This document shows positions 19,128 to 28,299 of a DNA stretch of 64,000 nucleotides, piece after piece; position 1 is the stretch's first letter; each line of letters opens with the position of its first letter. The notes beneath the pieces were generated by a model. It was given only the letters and a program-made list of their open reading frames with translations. It searched no databases and was not told the DNA's origin. Source of the DNA: Solirubrobacterales bacterium (GTDB lineage: Bacteria > Actinomycetota > Thermoleophilia > Solirubrobacterales > 70-9); the NCBI GenBank assembly GCA_025450195.1, contig JANWHW010000016.1, positions 62,001 to 126,000 on the forward strand, written 5' to 3'. A program made the translations under genes and the position numbers.

Positions 19128-20086
19128 CCGGCCGCCTCCTTCGCGTAGTAGGTAACGATTGCGTCGGCACCCGCACGGCGGATCGAAGTGAGCGTCTCCA
19201 GCACCGCGGCTCGCTCGTCGATCCAACCGTTGGCGGCGGCGGCCTTCAGCATCGAGTACTCGCCGGAGACATGGTAGGCGGCAACCGGAGCGCCGGTCTC
19301 ATCCTTCACCCGGCGCACGACGTCCAGGTAGGGCGTGGCCGGCTTCACCATCAGCATGTCCGCTCCCTCTTCGAGGTCGAGCTTTGCCTCGCGCACGGCT
19401 TCATCTGAGTTCGCGGGGTCCAACTGGTAGCTACGGCGGTCTCCGAACTCCGGTGTTGACTCAGCAGCCTCGCGGAATGGCCCGTAGAAAGCGGAGGCGT
19501 ACTTGGCGCTGTAGGCCACGATCGGCACGTTGGGATGCCCCTCCTCGTCAAGCTGGAAGCGAATCGTGCCGACCCGCCCGTCCATCATGTCGCTCGGCGC
19601 GACCGCGTCGGCGCCCGCCTCGGCATGTGAGATCGCCGTCTTGGCGAGCAGCTCGTTGGTCAGGTCGTTGTCGATCTCCCCATCGCGGACGAAGCCGCAA
19701 TGGCCATGCGAGGTGTAGGCGCAGAGGCAGACATCGGTGATCACGATCAGGTCCGGGTGGGCCTCCTTGAGGGCCCGGACCGCCATCTGCACCACCCCCT
19801 CGTCGTCGTAGGCGCCCGAGCCTGTCTCGTCCTTGGCGGACGGGATGCCGAAGAGCAGCACGGCGCCGATTCCAACCGAGGTGAGCTCGGTCGCCTCGGC
19901 AACCAGCTCTGAGATCGAGAAGCGCTCGACGCCCGGCATCGAATCGACCTCCTCGCGCACTCCTTCGCCGGGGACGACAAAGGCGGGCTGGATCAGGTGA
20001 GCCGGCGCGAGGTGCGACTCGCGGACCAGGCCGCGCAGCGTCTCGGTCCGCCTCATGCGGCGCAAACGTGTGGTGGGAAACGGCAT
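19115..20086 (-). CDS. hemB: Delta-aminolevulinic acid dehydratase (porphobilinogen synthase)
   Basis: HemB condenses two aminolevulinate molecules into porphobilinogen. The zinc-type metal site is seen as DVCLCAYTSHGHC, with cysteines at residues 120, 122 and 130. The two active-site lysines are K195 in AYSAKYASAFYGPFR and K248 in LMVKPATPYLD. The length of 323 residues is normal. It is the first gene of the minus-strand operon hemB, ahbAB-like, hemL and small protein. The ATG at 20086 is only about 95 bp from the divergent ABC transporter start, and a 22-bp perfect palindrome lies between them. Confidence 0.97.
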   Translation of the reverse strand: MPFPTTRLRRMRRTETLRGLVRESHLAPAHLIQPAFVVPGEGVREEVDSMPGVERFSISELVAEATELTSVGIGAVLLFGIPSAKDETGSGAYDDEGVVQMAVRALKEAHPDLIVITDVCLCAYTSHGHCGFVRDGEIDNDLTNELLAKTAISHAEAGADAVAPSDMMDGRVGTIRFQLDEEGHPNVPIVAYSAKYASAFYGPFREAAESTPEFGDRRSYQLDPANSDEAVREAKLDLEEGADMLMVKPATPYLDVVRRVKDETGAPVAAYHVSGEYSMLKAAAANGWIDERAAVLETLTSIRRAGADAIVTYYAKEAAGWLR

Positions 20087-20109
20087 CCGGTCGATTCTAG
20101 GGAGGTGGG

Positions 20110-20131
20110 TGAGAGAGGACGTCCTCTCTCA
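20110..20131. promoter_or_regulatory. Perfect 22-bp palindrome between hemB and the ABC operon
   Basis: The palindrome is centred on GACGTC with GAGAGAG-type arms, and all 11 base pairs are complementary. It lies 23 bp upstream of the hemB ATG and before the divergent ABC gene, where an operator for a dimeric regulator would be expected. Confidence 0.5.
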
Positions 20132-20180
20132 AGCAGCGCCTAACAATGCAATGGATGCCGTGCCAGTAGCGTTCGAGCTC

Positions 20181-20909
20181 ATGGAGGCGAGCGCTACGGC
20201 GGCACTTGAAGCGCGGGGGATCGTGAAGCGCTATGGAGAGCGAGAAGCGCTGCGGGGAGTCGGCTTCTCGGTCCATAGCGGCGAGCTGATGGCGGTGATC
20301 GGGCCAAACGGGGCCGGAAAGACGACGTTGCTCACGATCCTCGCCGGAATAGCGCGGCCGGAGGAGGGTGAGGTCCACCTGCCGAACGGCGACGTCGGCT
20401 GGGTGCCGCAGCAGGCGGCGCTCTATCGGCGGCTCACCGTCGAGGAGAACCTGCTGCTCTTCGCCCGGCTGGAGAGCCACGAGGATCCGCGGGCCTCAGT
20501 CGAGGAGATGCTCGAGCTCTCCGGCCTCAGCGACCGCCGCGGGGAGCTCGTCGCGCGGCTCTCAGGAGGAAACCAGCAGCGCATCAACATCGCGATCGGC
20601 TTGCTGTCGCGGCCCGTGGTCCTGTTGCTGGACGAGCCCAGCGTCGGGCTCGACCCCCGACAGCGAGCGCGACTCTGGCAGTTCGTCTCGACCTTGGCCG
20701 AACGCGGCACGACGGTGATCTTCTCGACCCACGACATCCAGGAGGCGGAGCGCTACGGCAAGCAGCTGCTCGTGCTGGCCGACGGGGAGAGCCTCTTCCA
20801 GGGGACCCCCGAGGAGCTGCGTGACGCGGTTCGGCGCGAGGCCCCAGAGGCCGCCAGCAGCGATTTCGAGACCGCCTTCGTGGCCTTCCTCCACCACAGA
20901 GGGCACTAG
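20181..20909 (+). CDS. ABC transporter ATP-binding protein
   Basis: This ATPase powers the permease encoded next. Walker A is GPNGAGKTT at residues 41-49 (counting from 20181). The Q-loop region is WVPQQAALYRRLTVEEN, the signature is LSGGNQQRIN, and Walker B is VVLLLDEPSVGLDP. A switch histidine follows in FSTHDIQEAE. The pattern fits drug- or lipid-type exporters of the ABC-2 class. The start is uncertain: in-frame ATGs also occur at 20151 and 20055, the latter overlapping hemB. I chose 20181 because the N-terminal segment before the first conserved strand is then of usual length. Confidence 0.92.
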   Translation: MEASATAALEARGIVKRYGEREALRGVGFSVHSGELMAVIGPNGAGKTTLLTILAGIARPEEGEVHLPNGDVGWVPQQAALYRRLTVEENLLLFARLESHEDPRASVEEMLELSGLSDRRGELVARLSGGNQQRINIAIGLLSRPVVLLLDEPSVGLDPRQRARLWQFVSTLAERGTTVIFSTHDIQEAERYGKQLLVLADGESLFQGTPEELRDAVRREAPEAASSDFETAFVAFLHHRGH

Positions 20910-20982
20910 CGAGCCCATGCGGAGGGAGCGTGCATATCTGATTCTTCGCGACGGGAGCATGGGCGAAGCCCTCTGATCGACG

Positions 20983-22335
20983 ATGCGCTGGCTCCTTCTC
21001 AAGGACCTCCAGATCCTTCGCCGCTCACCCCTGCAGGCGACGTTGCTGGTCGTCTACCCGGTGCTGATCGCGCTGCTGGTCGGCTTTGCCATCTCCCGCG
21101 ACTCCGACAAGCCTCGCGTTGCCTTCCTCAACGAAGTCCCAGCCGACTCCCGGGTAAGTGTCGGTCAGACCGAGCTGCCGTCGATCAACGTCGACGATCG
21201 CATCTGCGGCAGGGTCGAGTGCGTGAACGTGGACACTCGCGAGGAGGCCGAAGAGGAAGTCCGCTCCGGCAACGTCCTCGCCGCCCTGGTCTTGCCCGGC
21301 GATCTGGTCGACCAGATCAATTCGCTCTCGACGCAGAACCCCGGCACGCCGACGGTCGAGGTGATCGTCAACGAGGAGGACCCGGTCAAGGCGCAGCTGG
21401 TCGACGATCGAATCTCCTCGCTGCTGGCGCAGGCCAACTTGGTGATCGCCAAGCGAATCGCAAAAGAAGGCGGCAAATTCCTCAACCTCGTCCTCAACGG
21501 CGGCAGCTTCGAGGTGATCGGGCAGTCGGTCGAGATCCTTGGGCTTCGGGCCTCGGCGCAGATCCTCCAGGCGCTCCGTCCCTCATTGCCGCCGGGAGCC
21601 CTGCGCGAATCGCTCGATCAGGTGATCCGCTTCACGGTTCTGTCTCGCAGCAACCTCGATGTTGGCGGGGTGCTGATCTCGCGCCTCACCCAGCCGATCG
21701 CAGTCGACAAGCAGGTGGTCAGCGCCTCGACCCCGCCGCTCGAAATCTTCGCGATCGCGGTGGCGGCGACCCTCACCCTGACCTTTGTCGTCGTCCTCTT
21801 GGTTGCCGGCTCTCTTGCCCTGGAGCGCGAGGAGAACGCGTTCCCACGGCTGACGCGCGGGCTCGTCTCGCGCTCCGGGCTGCTCGGCGAGAAGATCGGG
21901 CTTGGGATCGCGGTGGGGCTGGTGGTGACGCTGCTGCTGCTGGCAGGGTTGGAGCTCTTCGTCTCACTCGAGTGGGGCCGCTTCGGTCTCTGGCTGGTGG
22001 CGATCCTCGTCGGTGGAGCCGCTTTTGGCGCGGCGGGGGCGGCACTCGGGGCGGCGGCTCGCGAAGTCCGCACGGTATCTCTGCTCGCTTTCATGGTCTC
22101 GCTGCCAATTGCCTTCCTCTCGCTGATCCCCTCTGGGGCCATCGGTGGTGGCCTCTACGACGTGATCGAGGTGGTGACCGCTCTCTTCCCCTTCAAGCCG
22201 TCCCTGCGGGCGATGACCGCCGCGCTCGATTCAGCCGGCCCCGGCATCGGTGGCCCGCTGCTCCACCTGGCCGCGCTGACCGTCGTCTATGCGGCCCTCG
22301 CCCGCCTCGCCTTGCGCCGCTTCGCCGTGGTTTGA
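20983..22335 (+). CDS. ABC-2 type transporter permease, 450 aa
   Basis: The protein starts MRWLLLKDLQILRRSPLQATLL, the usual ABC-2 permease N-terminus, with one membrane helix. A large extracellular segment of about 220 residues follows (including VNVDTREEAEEEVRSGNVLAALVLP, as in YhgE/DrrB-like exporters), and then five or six membrane helices. It pairs with the ATPase 74 bp upstream. The extracellular domain resembles that of exporters such as those in the Pip/NatB group. The substrate cannot be inferred from sequence. Confidence 0.9.
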   Translation: MRWLLLKDLQILRRSPLQATLLVVYPVLIALLVGFAISRDSDKPRVAFLNEVPADSRVSVGQTELPSINVDDRICGRVECVNVDTREEAEEEVRSGNVLAALVLPGDLVDQINSLSTQNPGTPTVEVIVNEEDPVKAQLVDDRISSLLAQANLVIAKRIAKEGGKFLNLVLNGGSFEVIGQSVEILGLRASAQILQALRPSLPPGALRESLDQVIRFTVLSRSNLDVGGVLISRLTQPIAVDKQVVSASTPPLEIFAIAVAATLTLTFVVVLLVAGSLALEREENAFPRLTRGLVSRSGLLGEKIGLGIAVGLVVTLLLLAGLELFVSLEWGRFGLWLVAILVGGAAFGAAGAALGAAAREVRTVSLLAFMVSLPIAFLSLIPSGAIGGGLYDVIEVVTALFPFKPSLRAMTAALDSAGPGIGGPLLHLAALTVVYAALARLALRRFAVV

Positions 22336-22361
22336 CCGCGACAAACGTCTAGGGTCAGACC

Positions 22362-23138
22362 ATGCGGGTGCTCTTCATCGGGGACGTGGTCGGGGGGCCT
22401 GGTCGGCGGGGATTGAAGGCAGCGATGCCGGAGCTGCGCGATCGCCACCAGCCCGATCTGGTGATCGTCAACGGAGAGAACTCGGCCGGCGGCGTCGGCA
22501 TCACCGAGCGAACCGCGAACGACCTGATCGATTCGGGAGTCGATGTGATCACCACCGGCAATCACGTCTACCGCCACCGTGAGGCGTATGACTTCCTGAG
22601 TCGCACTGAGCGAGTGATCCGTCCAGCCAACTATCCGCGCGCCAACCCCGGGCGGGGCCATGTCGTGGTCGAAGCCGCCGGAATGAAAGTCGGCGTGATC
22701 AACCTCAGCGGAGCAATGGGCCTGCGGGTCGCACGGCTGCCCTTCCACGAGGCCGACAGCATCCTCGACACACTCAAAGCCGACTGCGCGATCGTCGACT
22801 TCCACGCGGAGATGACCAGCGAGAAGGTCGCGATGGGGTGGCATCTCGACGGTCGCGTCGCGGCGGTGCTGGGAACGCACACCCACGTTCCCACCGCCGA
22901 TGCGCGAGTCCTGCCCAAGGGCACGGCATTCATCTCCGACGTGGGGATGACCGGATCTCGAAATAGCGTCCTAGGAGTGAAGGCGGAGCAGGCGATGGCG
23001 GCCTTCACGACTCAGATGCCGGTCAGGTTCGAAACCGCCGAGGACGACATTTGGGTCATGGGAGCCGTGGTCGAGGTGAACTCCGAAGGACTGGCCGACT
23101 CGATCGAGCAGGTCATGGTCCCGGCGCCGGTTGGTTAG
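22362..23138 (+). CDS. YmdB-family metallophosphoesterase
   Basis: This family (TIGR00282) hydrolyses 2',3'-cyclic nucleotides and related phosphodiesters using two metals. Metal-site motifs are present: GDVVGG (D8), NGENSAGG (E39, N40), TTGNHVYRH (N67, H68), DFHAEMTSEKVAMGWHLDGR, and the final GTHTHVPTAD. The length of 258 residues is normal. In Bacillus and Mycoplasma the family affects RNA metabolism and developmental decisions; its role here is unknown. The 3' end overlaps the convergent membrane-protein gene by 26 bp. The ATG at 22362 has no strong Shine-Dalgarno sequence. Confidence 0.93.
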   Translation: MRVLFIGDVVGGPGRRGLKAAMPELRDRHQPDLVIVNGENSAGGVGITERTANDLIDSGVDVITTGNHVYRHREAYDFLSRTERVIRPANYPRANPGRGHVVVEAAGMKVGVINLSGAMGLRVARLPFHEADSILDTLKADCAIVDFHAEMTSEKVAMGWHLDGRVAAVLGTHTHVPTADARVLPKGTAFISDVGMTGSRNSVLGVKAEQAMAAFTTQMPVRFETAEDDIWVMGAVVEVNSEGLADSIEQVMVPAPVG

Positions 23139-24816
23139 GGAGGCGGAAGGCCTCCTCCCCGGACTCGCGGCCTTCGCCCGCTCTGAGTGTGTCCGTCGAG
23201 AGCGTCCTTTCTCCCTCATTCACCATTGCGAGGCTGACCAGGAGCAGGGGGAAGAACCAGACGATGTAGAGGTAGAACCAATGCTGGGCCGTCAGCTGGA
23301 GGCCGATCAGGAGCGCCGCTCCAAGGCCAGCGACCTGGGGCAGGGTCTTCTGCTTCGGCCAGAAGGCAAAGGCAACTGCGGCCGCGCCGACCGCTGCCAG
23401 GATGAGGACGCGAAGAGGCTCCAGCCCACCCACCTGCCCCCACAAGCTAAACGGGGAGTTGCGACCCGACTGGTAACCGATTGTCCTCTCCCAAACGGTG
23501 GCGAGCCCTGGGTCAATCGCCGGCCATGCCATCAACAGGACCGCCGTGGCAGCAAAGGCAACCGCGAACTTCGCGAGCGCGGGTCCTGTCGCCGCAGGAG
23601 ACCCCCCACCCCCTCCGGTAACTAAAGCTTCCTCGGGGGCGGGTCCCCCTACGGCGCCACCCGCGGGCCGATACGTGGCAAGCATTGGGACCAGGAGCAC
23701 CGGAGCGAACTTGGTCAGCGTGGTCAGCGCCGCCATGAAGCCGCGAGCTGCCGGGCGGGCGATGACGAGCAGAGTGGCTACTAGGAGCATGGCGACGAGG
23801 GTGTCGTTGGAGTTCGACTCCAACGACAAGGCGGTGTAGGGGTAGGCGGCCCAGCCGAAGGCAAGGGTCGCCGCCAGCTTGCGGCCACTCTTGCCGCTGC
23901 GAGTTCGAAGGCCAAGCAGGATCAACAGGACGAGCGTCCCGAGGTCGAAGAAGACGGCCGCGGAATGCGCGGCGGGAAGGTCGTCCCAGCTCCCCTCCCA
24001 GGGCCAGATCGACTCAAAGGGGACATAGGCCAGGTAGCTGATCGGGCCGTAGGTATCGCCCTCGGAAACGTCACTGGGGAAGTTGTCGTAGAGCTGATTG
24101 CCGTGGGCGATCCGGTCAGCCCCCACCACGCTGGCATAGCCAACGTCGATCGTCCCGGAGTCGGCGACGTTGAGCCCAACCCGGAGGCCAACCAGGAAAA
24201 GAGCCGCAATCAGCAGCCAGGTCGCCGGCCAGACCGGCCGCAACCCCTCCCCACGCCCGCGCACCCCGATCCAGATCATCCTGAACAGGAGATAGAGCAG
24301 CACCGGGTACTGAAGGGGGACCGATACGCCTATCTCGGCGCGGTTGAAGAACCAGTGCGACACCCCGAAGCCGAGCAGGACGATGAGATCGAGACTGGCA
24401 ACTCGCCAGGGGCGGCGCCAATCCAAGAGGCCGATCAGGAAAAGCGCGCAGAGCGGCAGGAAGACATAGGGAGCGTTGAGCTTGTGCCCAAAAGAGCTCG
24501 GATAGCCGCGGGCCATCTTCCACGCCACCTGATATCCGGTCCACGACTCCCGAACGGCGCCGGTCAATGGGTCGACGATGACCAGTGCCAGCTCGACTTC
24601 ATCCGCGAAATAGCCGACCTCCCAGTTGCCGTCGACCATGCCGGCGGTCGAGGTCAGATCTGGATTCGCCTGCCTCAACTCGATCACGTTGGGATCGCGG
24701 TCGGCGATTCGCGTCGCTCTGTCCGGGCCGATCTCTTCGACCGAGGCGGAAGCCGGAGAGGCGGTTAGAAGCAAGAGGGCGAGCAGCAGGAACAGCGTGC
24801 CGGGCGCCCGCGGCAT
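23113..24816 (-). CDS. Polytopic membrane protein, GT-C/DUF2029-like glycosyltransferase, 567 aa
   Basis: The ATG at 24816 overlaps the stop of the upstream gene (TGATG) and gives a signal peptide (PGTLFLLLALLLLTASPASA) followed by a small extracellular domain. About ten membrane helices follow. A loop with YGPISYLAYVPFE after helix 4 resembles the lumenal catalytic loop of polyprenyl-phosphate-dependent GT-C mannosyltransferases (GT87/DUF2029). A Gly/Pro-rich low-complexity loop lies mid-protein. The assignment to a glycosyltransferase rests on topology and that loop. It is cotranscribed with a phosphodiesterase/pyrophosphatase gene. Confidence 0.75.
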   Translation of the reverse strand: MPRAPGTLFLLLALLLLTASPASASVEEIGPDRATRIADRDPNVIELRQANPDLTSTAGMVDGNWEVGYFADEVELALVIVDPLTGAVRESWTGYQVAWKMARGYPSSFGHKLNAPYVFLPLCALFLIGLLDWRRPWRVASLDLIVLLGFGVSHWFFNRAEIGVSVPLQYPVLLYLLFRMIWIGVRGRGEGLRPVWPATWLLIAALFLVGLRVGLNVADSGTIDVGYASVVGADRIAHGNQLYDNFPSDVSEGDTYGPISYLAYVPFESIWPWEGSWDDLPAAHSAAVFFDLGTLVLLILLGLRTRSGKSGRKLAATLAFGWAAYPYTALSLESNSNDTLVAMLLVATLLVIARPAARGFMAALTTLTKFAPVLLVPMLATYRPAGGAVGGPAPEEALVTGGGGGSPAATGPALAKFAVAFAATAVLLMAWPAIDPGLATVWERTIGYQSGRNSPFSLWGQVGGLEPLRVLILAAVGAAAVAFAFWPKQKTLPQVAGLGAALLIGLQLTAQHWFYLYIVWFFPLLLVSLAMVNEGERTLSTDTLRAGEGRESGEEAFRLPNQPAPGP

Positions 24817-26363
24817 CAGTCGTCGCCGATCCCGAAATGCTCGAGCACGACCGGTGCGACATCGCGCAGGGCCCACTGAGCCCGCTCGCCTGGATCGCTT
24901 GGGCCGCAGCCGACGAAGAGCAGAGGACCAAGCGAGTCGCCGCGATGCAGCGCGCCATGACTTCCGCCGCCCGCGTGGCTGACGCCTCCCCAGTCGAGCG
25001 CCTCATAGCCAAGCGCCAGCGAGACGATGAAGTCGCCGGCATGAGGGGCGGTCAGCGCGGAGAACAGTCGGGAGAGCGCATCCGGGTATTCCTCGCTCTG
25101 GAGGCGGTCTTCGACCATCGCCGCCTCCAGAGCTGACAGCTCGCCGTCTAGGTCCCAGCGACGGCCGCGCAGATCCTCGACCTCTTTCCCGGGGCGAAAG
25201 CGCAATTGCTGTCCGTTTCGCTCCACGACGGCTGTCACTTCCCCGGCTGCGCCTACGCCTGCCCCCTCTCGCAGCAGCGGCTCGCCCTTCCGGTCCTCGA
25301 GCCAGCAGACCAGGTCGACCCCTTCCGTCTCGGCGAGCCGGCGGCCGACCTCGCGAGGCGCCGCCCGATCGCCGCCGCCGTCCAACACGCCGCCGTCCAA
25401 CAGATACACATGGGCGGCCCGCCCGGTTGGGCTGACCGCCAGCTGCGCCCGCTCGGCCCGGTCTTCGGAAGGCTTCAGCACCCGCCATTCCCGATCGAGC
25501 AACTCCGCCAGCGGCAGACCCCGGCGCACCGCCGTTTGAGCGTGATCCGCGAGGAGGATCACCGCGTGCTCCTCCAAGAAAGCGTCCATGCCGCCGACAG
25601 CCTCGACCAGTAATGAGAAGGCGCGGTCGGCCTTCGCGATCGACTCGACGCTGGCTTCCGGGCCGTGCCGGTGCGAGTAGTTGTCGTTGTCGGGGAGCGA
25701 GAGGAGCAGGAAGTCGAAGCCGTCGTCCTTCGCCAGCTCGGCGGCGCAGCACGCCGCGTAGCCGTCCCGGTTGCCGGGGATCGAAGTAGCGCGGCAGGGA
25801 ACCTGGCGGCTGGCATAGAGCTCACCGTAGAAGAGCTCGCGGGGGCCCCAAGTGTGATGGCGGAACTTGAGCTGGGTCGCGTCGACGGCGCGGCGCAGCA
25901 GGCCGTCGAGAGAGACCCGGTGGCGATGACGACCGCGGTAGATCAGGAACGGCGTACAGGCGGTGTTCGCGCCGGCGTCGTCGAGTCGCTCGAACAGCGT
26001 GTCGAGATCGGGGTTCAGATGGGCGAGGTTCATGTTGTAAACGAGGTCATAGAGCGCCCTGAACACCCCGACGGTGCGGGTGGCCTCCAGCGAAGAGCCG
26101 TACTCGACATAGCGGCGCTCCAACCGGTGGTACCAATTCATCCCGCTGATCCAGTGGCCGTCGGCGGCCGATCCGGTGACCATCTCCGCGCAAGCCACCG
26201 GAGTTACCGAGGGAAAGCTGGAGACGCAGTCGGGAATGAGGACCCCGCGGTCCAGCAGCACCTTGAAGTTGGGGGCTTGGCCCTCCGCCACGGCGCGTTG
26301 CAGCATGTCGGTGCGCAGCGAGTCGACGTAGGTGAGAACGAGCTTCTTGGCAGGAACAGCCAT
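24816..26363 (-). CDS. Type I phosphodiesterase / nucleotide pyrophosphatase (alkaline phosphatase superfamily)
   Basis: The protein opens with KKLVLTYVDSLRTDML, providing the first metal aspartate. The catalytic threonine is T54 in PSVTPVACAEMVTG. LSLPDNDNYSHRHGP, LLADHAQT and GGGSHGALHRGDSL supply the remaining metal ligands of the alkaline phosphatase fold. The length of 515 residues suits this family. The enzymes cleave phosphodiesters or diphosphates; the substrate here is not known. It lacks a signal peptide, so it acts in the cytoplasm unless exported by another route. The downstream membrane protein starts on its stop codon. Confidence 0.88.
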   Translation of the reverse strand: MAVPAKKLVLTYVDSLRTDMLQRAVAEGQAPNFKVLLDRGVLIPDCVSSFPSVTPVACAEMVTGSAADGHWISGMNWYHRLERRYVEYGSSLEATRTVGVFRALYDLVYNMNLAHLNPDLDTLFERLDDAGANTACTPFLIYRGRHRHRVSLDGLLRRAVDATQLKFRHHTWGPRELFYGELYASRQVPCRATSIPGNRDGYAACCAAELAKDDGFDFLLLSLPDNDNYSHRHGPEASVESIAKADRAFSLLVEAVGGMDAFLEEHAVILLADHAQTAVRRGLPLAELLDREWRVLKPSEDRAERAQLAVSPTGRAAHVYLLDGGVLDGGGDRAAPREVGRRLAETEGVDLVCWLEDRKGEPLLREGAGVGAAGEVTAVVERNGQQLRFRPGKEVEDLRGRRWDLDGELSALEAAMVEDRLQSEEYPDALSRLFSALTAPHAGDFIVSLALGYEALDWGGVSHAGGGSHGALHRGDSLGPLLFVGCGPSDPGERAQWALRDVAPVVLEHFGIGDD

Positions 26364-26407
26364 CGCAGGCCGAATGATGAAGCCAGTCGGAGGCGGCTAG
26401 TGCCCTG

Positions 26408-26824
26408 CTAGCGGAGGATCCGCAGGCCGGCGTGCTTGCGCTGAGCCTGACGACGGCGCATCACGCCGAGCCAGATCAAGCCGACGAGGGCCACCAGCCC
26501 TAACTCGTGCACGAGGACCGATGCGACCGCCACGACCAGGGCCGCCAGCGAAACGAAAAATCCGAGCGGCCCGGATCGGCCTCCCTCACGCTGGCCGGCC
26601 CTATGGACAACGTCGCTGATCACGATGCAGCCCACCCCCGCGCCAATCAGGCAGAAGAGGCCGCCCGCAAGGGTGCTGAGGTCGGCCGTGCCGGCGAGCA
26701 GGATTCCGACCACGAGACCTATGACCGCGGCGAGGAGGGTCATGCGGCCGCGAGCCGATCCGCGCGTCCCCGTGGTGCCGGCCAGCATCCCGATCGCGAT
26801 GCCTATTCCCAGCTCGAAACCCAT
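26408..26824 (-). CDS. Small integral membrane protein, 138 aa
   Basis: Four hydrophobic helices fill the protein, beginning MGFELGIGIAIGMLAG and ending in a basic tail (RRRQAQRKHAGLRILR). Longer starts at 26842 (GTG) and 26908 are possible, but the latter would overlap the divergent aminotransferase gene. I do not recognise a named family; it is a DUF-type membrane protein. It lies just upstream of the phosphodiesterase gene on the same strand, with 44 bp between them. Confidence 0.6.
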   Translation of the reverse strand: MGFELGIGIAIGMLAGTTGTRGSARGRMTLLAAVIGLVVGILLAGTADLSTLAGGLFCLIGAGVGCIVISDVVHRAGQREGGRSGPLGFFVSLAALVVAVASVLVHELGLVALVGLIWLGVMRRRQAQRKHAGLRILR

Positions 26825-26865
26825 CCCGGAGAGGAAGCTCACTGGCTTAAACCTACACTTCAGGG

Positions 26866-28299
26866 ATGCCTGAACCACCTCACAGACGACGGGCGCATAC
26901 CCGCACACGAGATCTGGAGCGCTATGCCGATCTCTTCGCCGAGCGAACCCGGGTGATGCGCTCCTCGGCCATGCGCGACCTGATGGCGGTCACCGCGCGG
27001 CCTGAGGTGATCTCGCTCGCCGGCGGCCTGCCCGACACCTCGACCTTCCCAGCCGCCACCTTTGCCGCCCAGATGACGCGGATCGCCCAGGAGTCCGCTG
27101 CCGAAGCCCTGCAGTACGGGCCAACCGAGGGCTTCGCCGAGACCGTCGACTGCATCGTCGAGGTGATGGGGGCGGAGGGCATGCTGCCCGACCCCGACGA
27201 CGTGATCGTCACCACCGGTGGGCAGCAGGCAATCGACCTGATCTGCAAGACACTCGTCGACCCGGGCGACGTCGTCGTCTGCGAGGCGCCGACCTATCCG
27301 GGCGCCGTGCCGGTCTTCTGCAGCTACCAGGCCGACGTGGTGCAGATTGAGTGCGATTCGGAGGGAATGCGCATCGATGAGCTCGAGCGGGTGCTGGAGG
27401 AGCTGGACAGCGAAAAACGGCGGGTGAAGTTCGTCTACTCGGTGCCGAGCTTTCAGAACCCGGCCGGGGTGACGCTGTCTCTCGCCCGGCGGCGTCGGCT
27501 GGTCGAGCTGGCCCGCCATCGCGAACTGCTCGTCGTCGAGGACAACCCCTACGGGCTGCTTCGCTTCGGCGGCGATCCCCTGCCGCCGCTTTACCAGCTC
27601 GACGGCGGCGACTTCGTGATCTACGTCGGCACCTTCTCGAAGATCCTCTCGCCCGGCATCCGGCTCGGCTGGGCCGTTGCGCCGCCGCCCGTGATGGAGA
27701 AGATCGTGCTCGGCAAGCAGGCGGCTGACCTCTGCAGCTCGACCCTCACCCAGCGATTCGTGCAGGAGTATTTCGCCGAAGGGCGCTGGCGCGAGTACAT
27801 CGAGAGCCTGATCGAGATCTACAGGGGTCGGCGAGACACGATGCTGGCGGCGCTGCGCGAGCATTTCCCCGCCCAGGCCACCTGGACCGAGCCGGAAGGC
27901 GGCCTCTTCATCTGGGCGACCCTCCCCGACTTCATCGACACCAGCGACTTGCTGGCGAAGGCGCTGCGCGAGGACGTTGCGTTCGTCCCCGGCCAGGCCG
28001 CCTACACGGACGGGCGCGGCCACAACTCGATGCGGCTCAATTTCTCCGGAGTCGACGATGCCGAAATTCGCGAGGGGATCAAGCGGATCGGGAAAGCGAT
28101 TGCCGAGCAGGTCGAGCTGTACGGGACCCTCACCGGCGAACGTCCGGCGCAGCAGAGGACGCACCACCCCGGCACACCCGGACGCGAAGGGGAGGAGGAG
28201 GCGCCTTCACCCCCGGGTTCGGAGGCGGCGGGGTCAGGGAAGGACGACGAGGGAGGGGACGTTCTTCCTTTTCGGAGGGCAGGAGAGGAATCGGCGTGA
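26866..28299 (+). CDS. PLP-dependent aminotransferase (class I/II, 2-aminoadipate/MocR-like fold)
   Basis: The fold-type I aminotransferase core spans residues about 20-420. SLAGGLPDTSTFP binds substrate near the N-terminus, and TTGGQQAIDLICKTLVDPGD forms the PLP phosphate region. EDNPYGLLRF contains the PLP-ring aspartate. The Schiff-base lysine is K259 in YVGTFSKILSPGIRLGW. The sequence resembles LysN-type alpha-aminoadipate and aromatic aminotransferases; the substrate is not decidable. An unusual 55-residue acidic, proline-rich tail with HHPGTPGREGEEE appears disordered. The stop overlaps the downstream ligase GTG as GTGA. Confidence 0.9.
   Translation: MPEPPHRRRAHTRTRDLERYADLFAERTRVMRSSAMRDLMAVTARPEVISLAGGLPDTSTFPAATFAAQMTRIAQESAAEALQYGPTEGFAETVDCIVEVMGAEGMLPDPDDVIVTTGGQQAIDLICKTLVDPGDVVVCEAPTYPGAVPVFCSYQADVVQIECDSEGMRIDELERVLEELDSEKRRVKFVYSVPSFQNPAGVTLSLARRRRLVELARHRELLVVEDNPYGLLRFGGDPLPPLYQLDGGDFVIYVGTFSKILSPGIRLGWAVAPPPVMEKIVLGKQAADLCSSTLTQRFVQEYFAEGRWREYIESLIEIYRGRRDTMLAALREHFPAQATWTEPEGGLFIWATLPDFIDTSDLLAKALREDVAFVPGQAAYTDGRGHNSMRLNFSGVDDAEIREGIKRIGKAIAEQVELYGTLTGERPAQQRTHHPGTPGREGEEEAPSPPGSEAAGSGKDDEGGDVLPFRRAGEESA

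Noticed and set aside
26860-28167. 435-residue minus-strand frame in the aminotransferase gene
   Set aside because: Antisense shadow of a gene with a clear PLP lysine; high-GC third-position bias explains the lack of stops.
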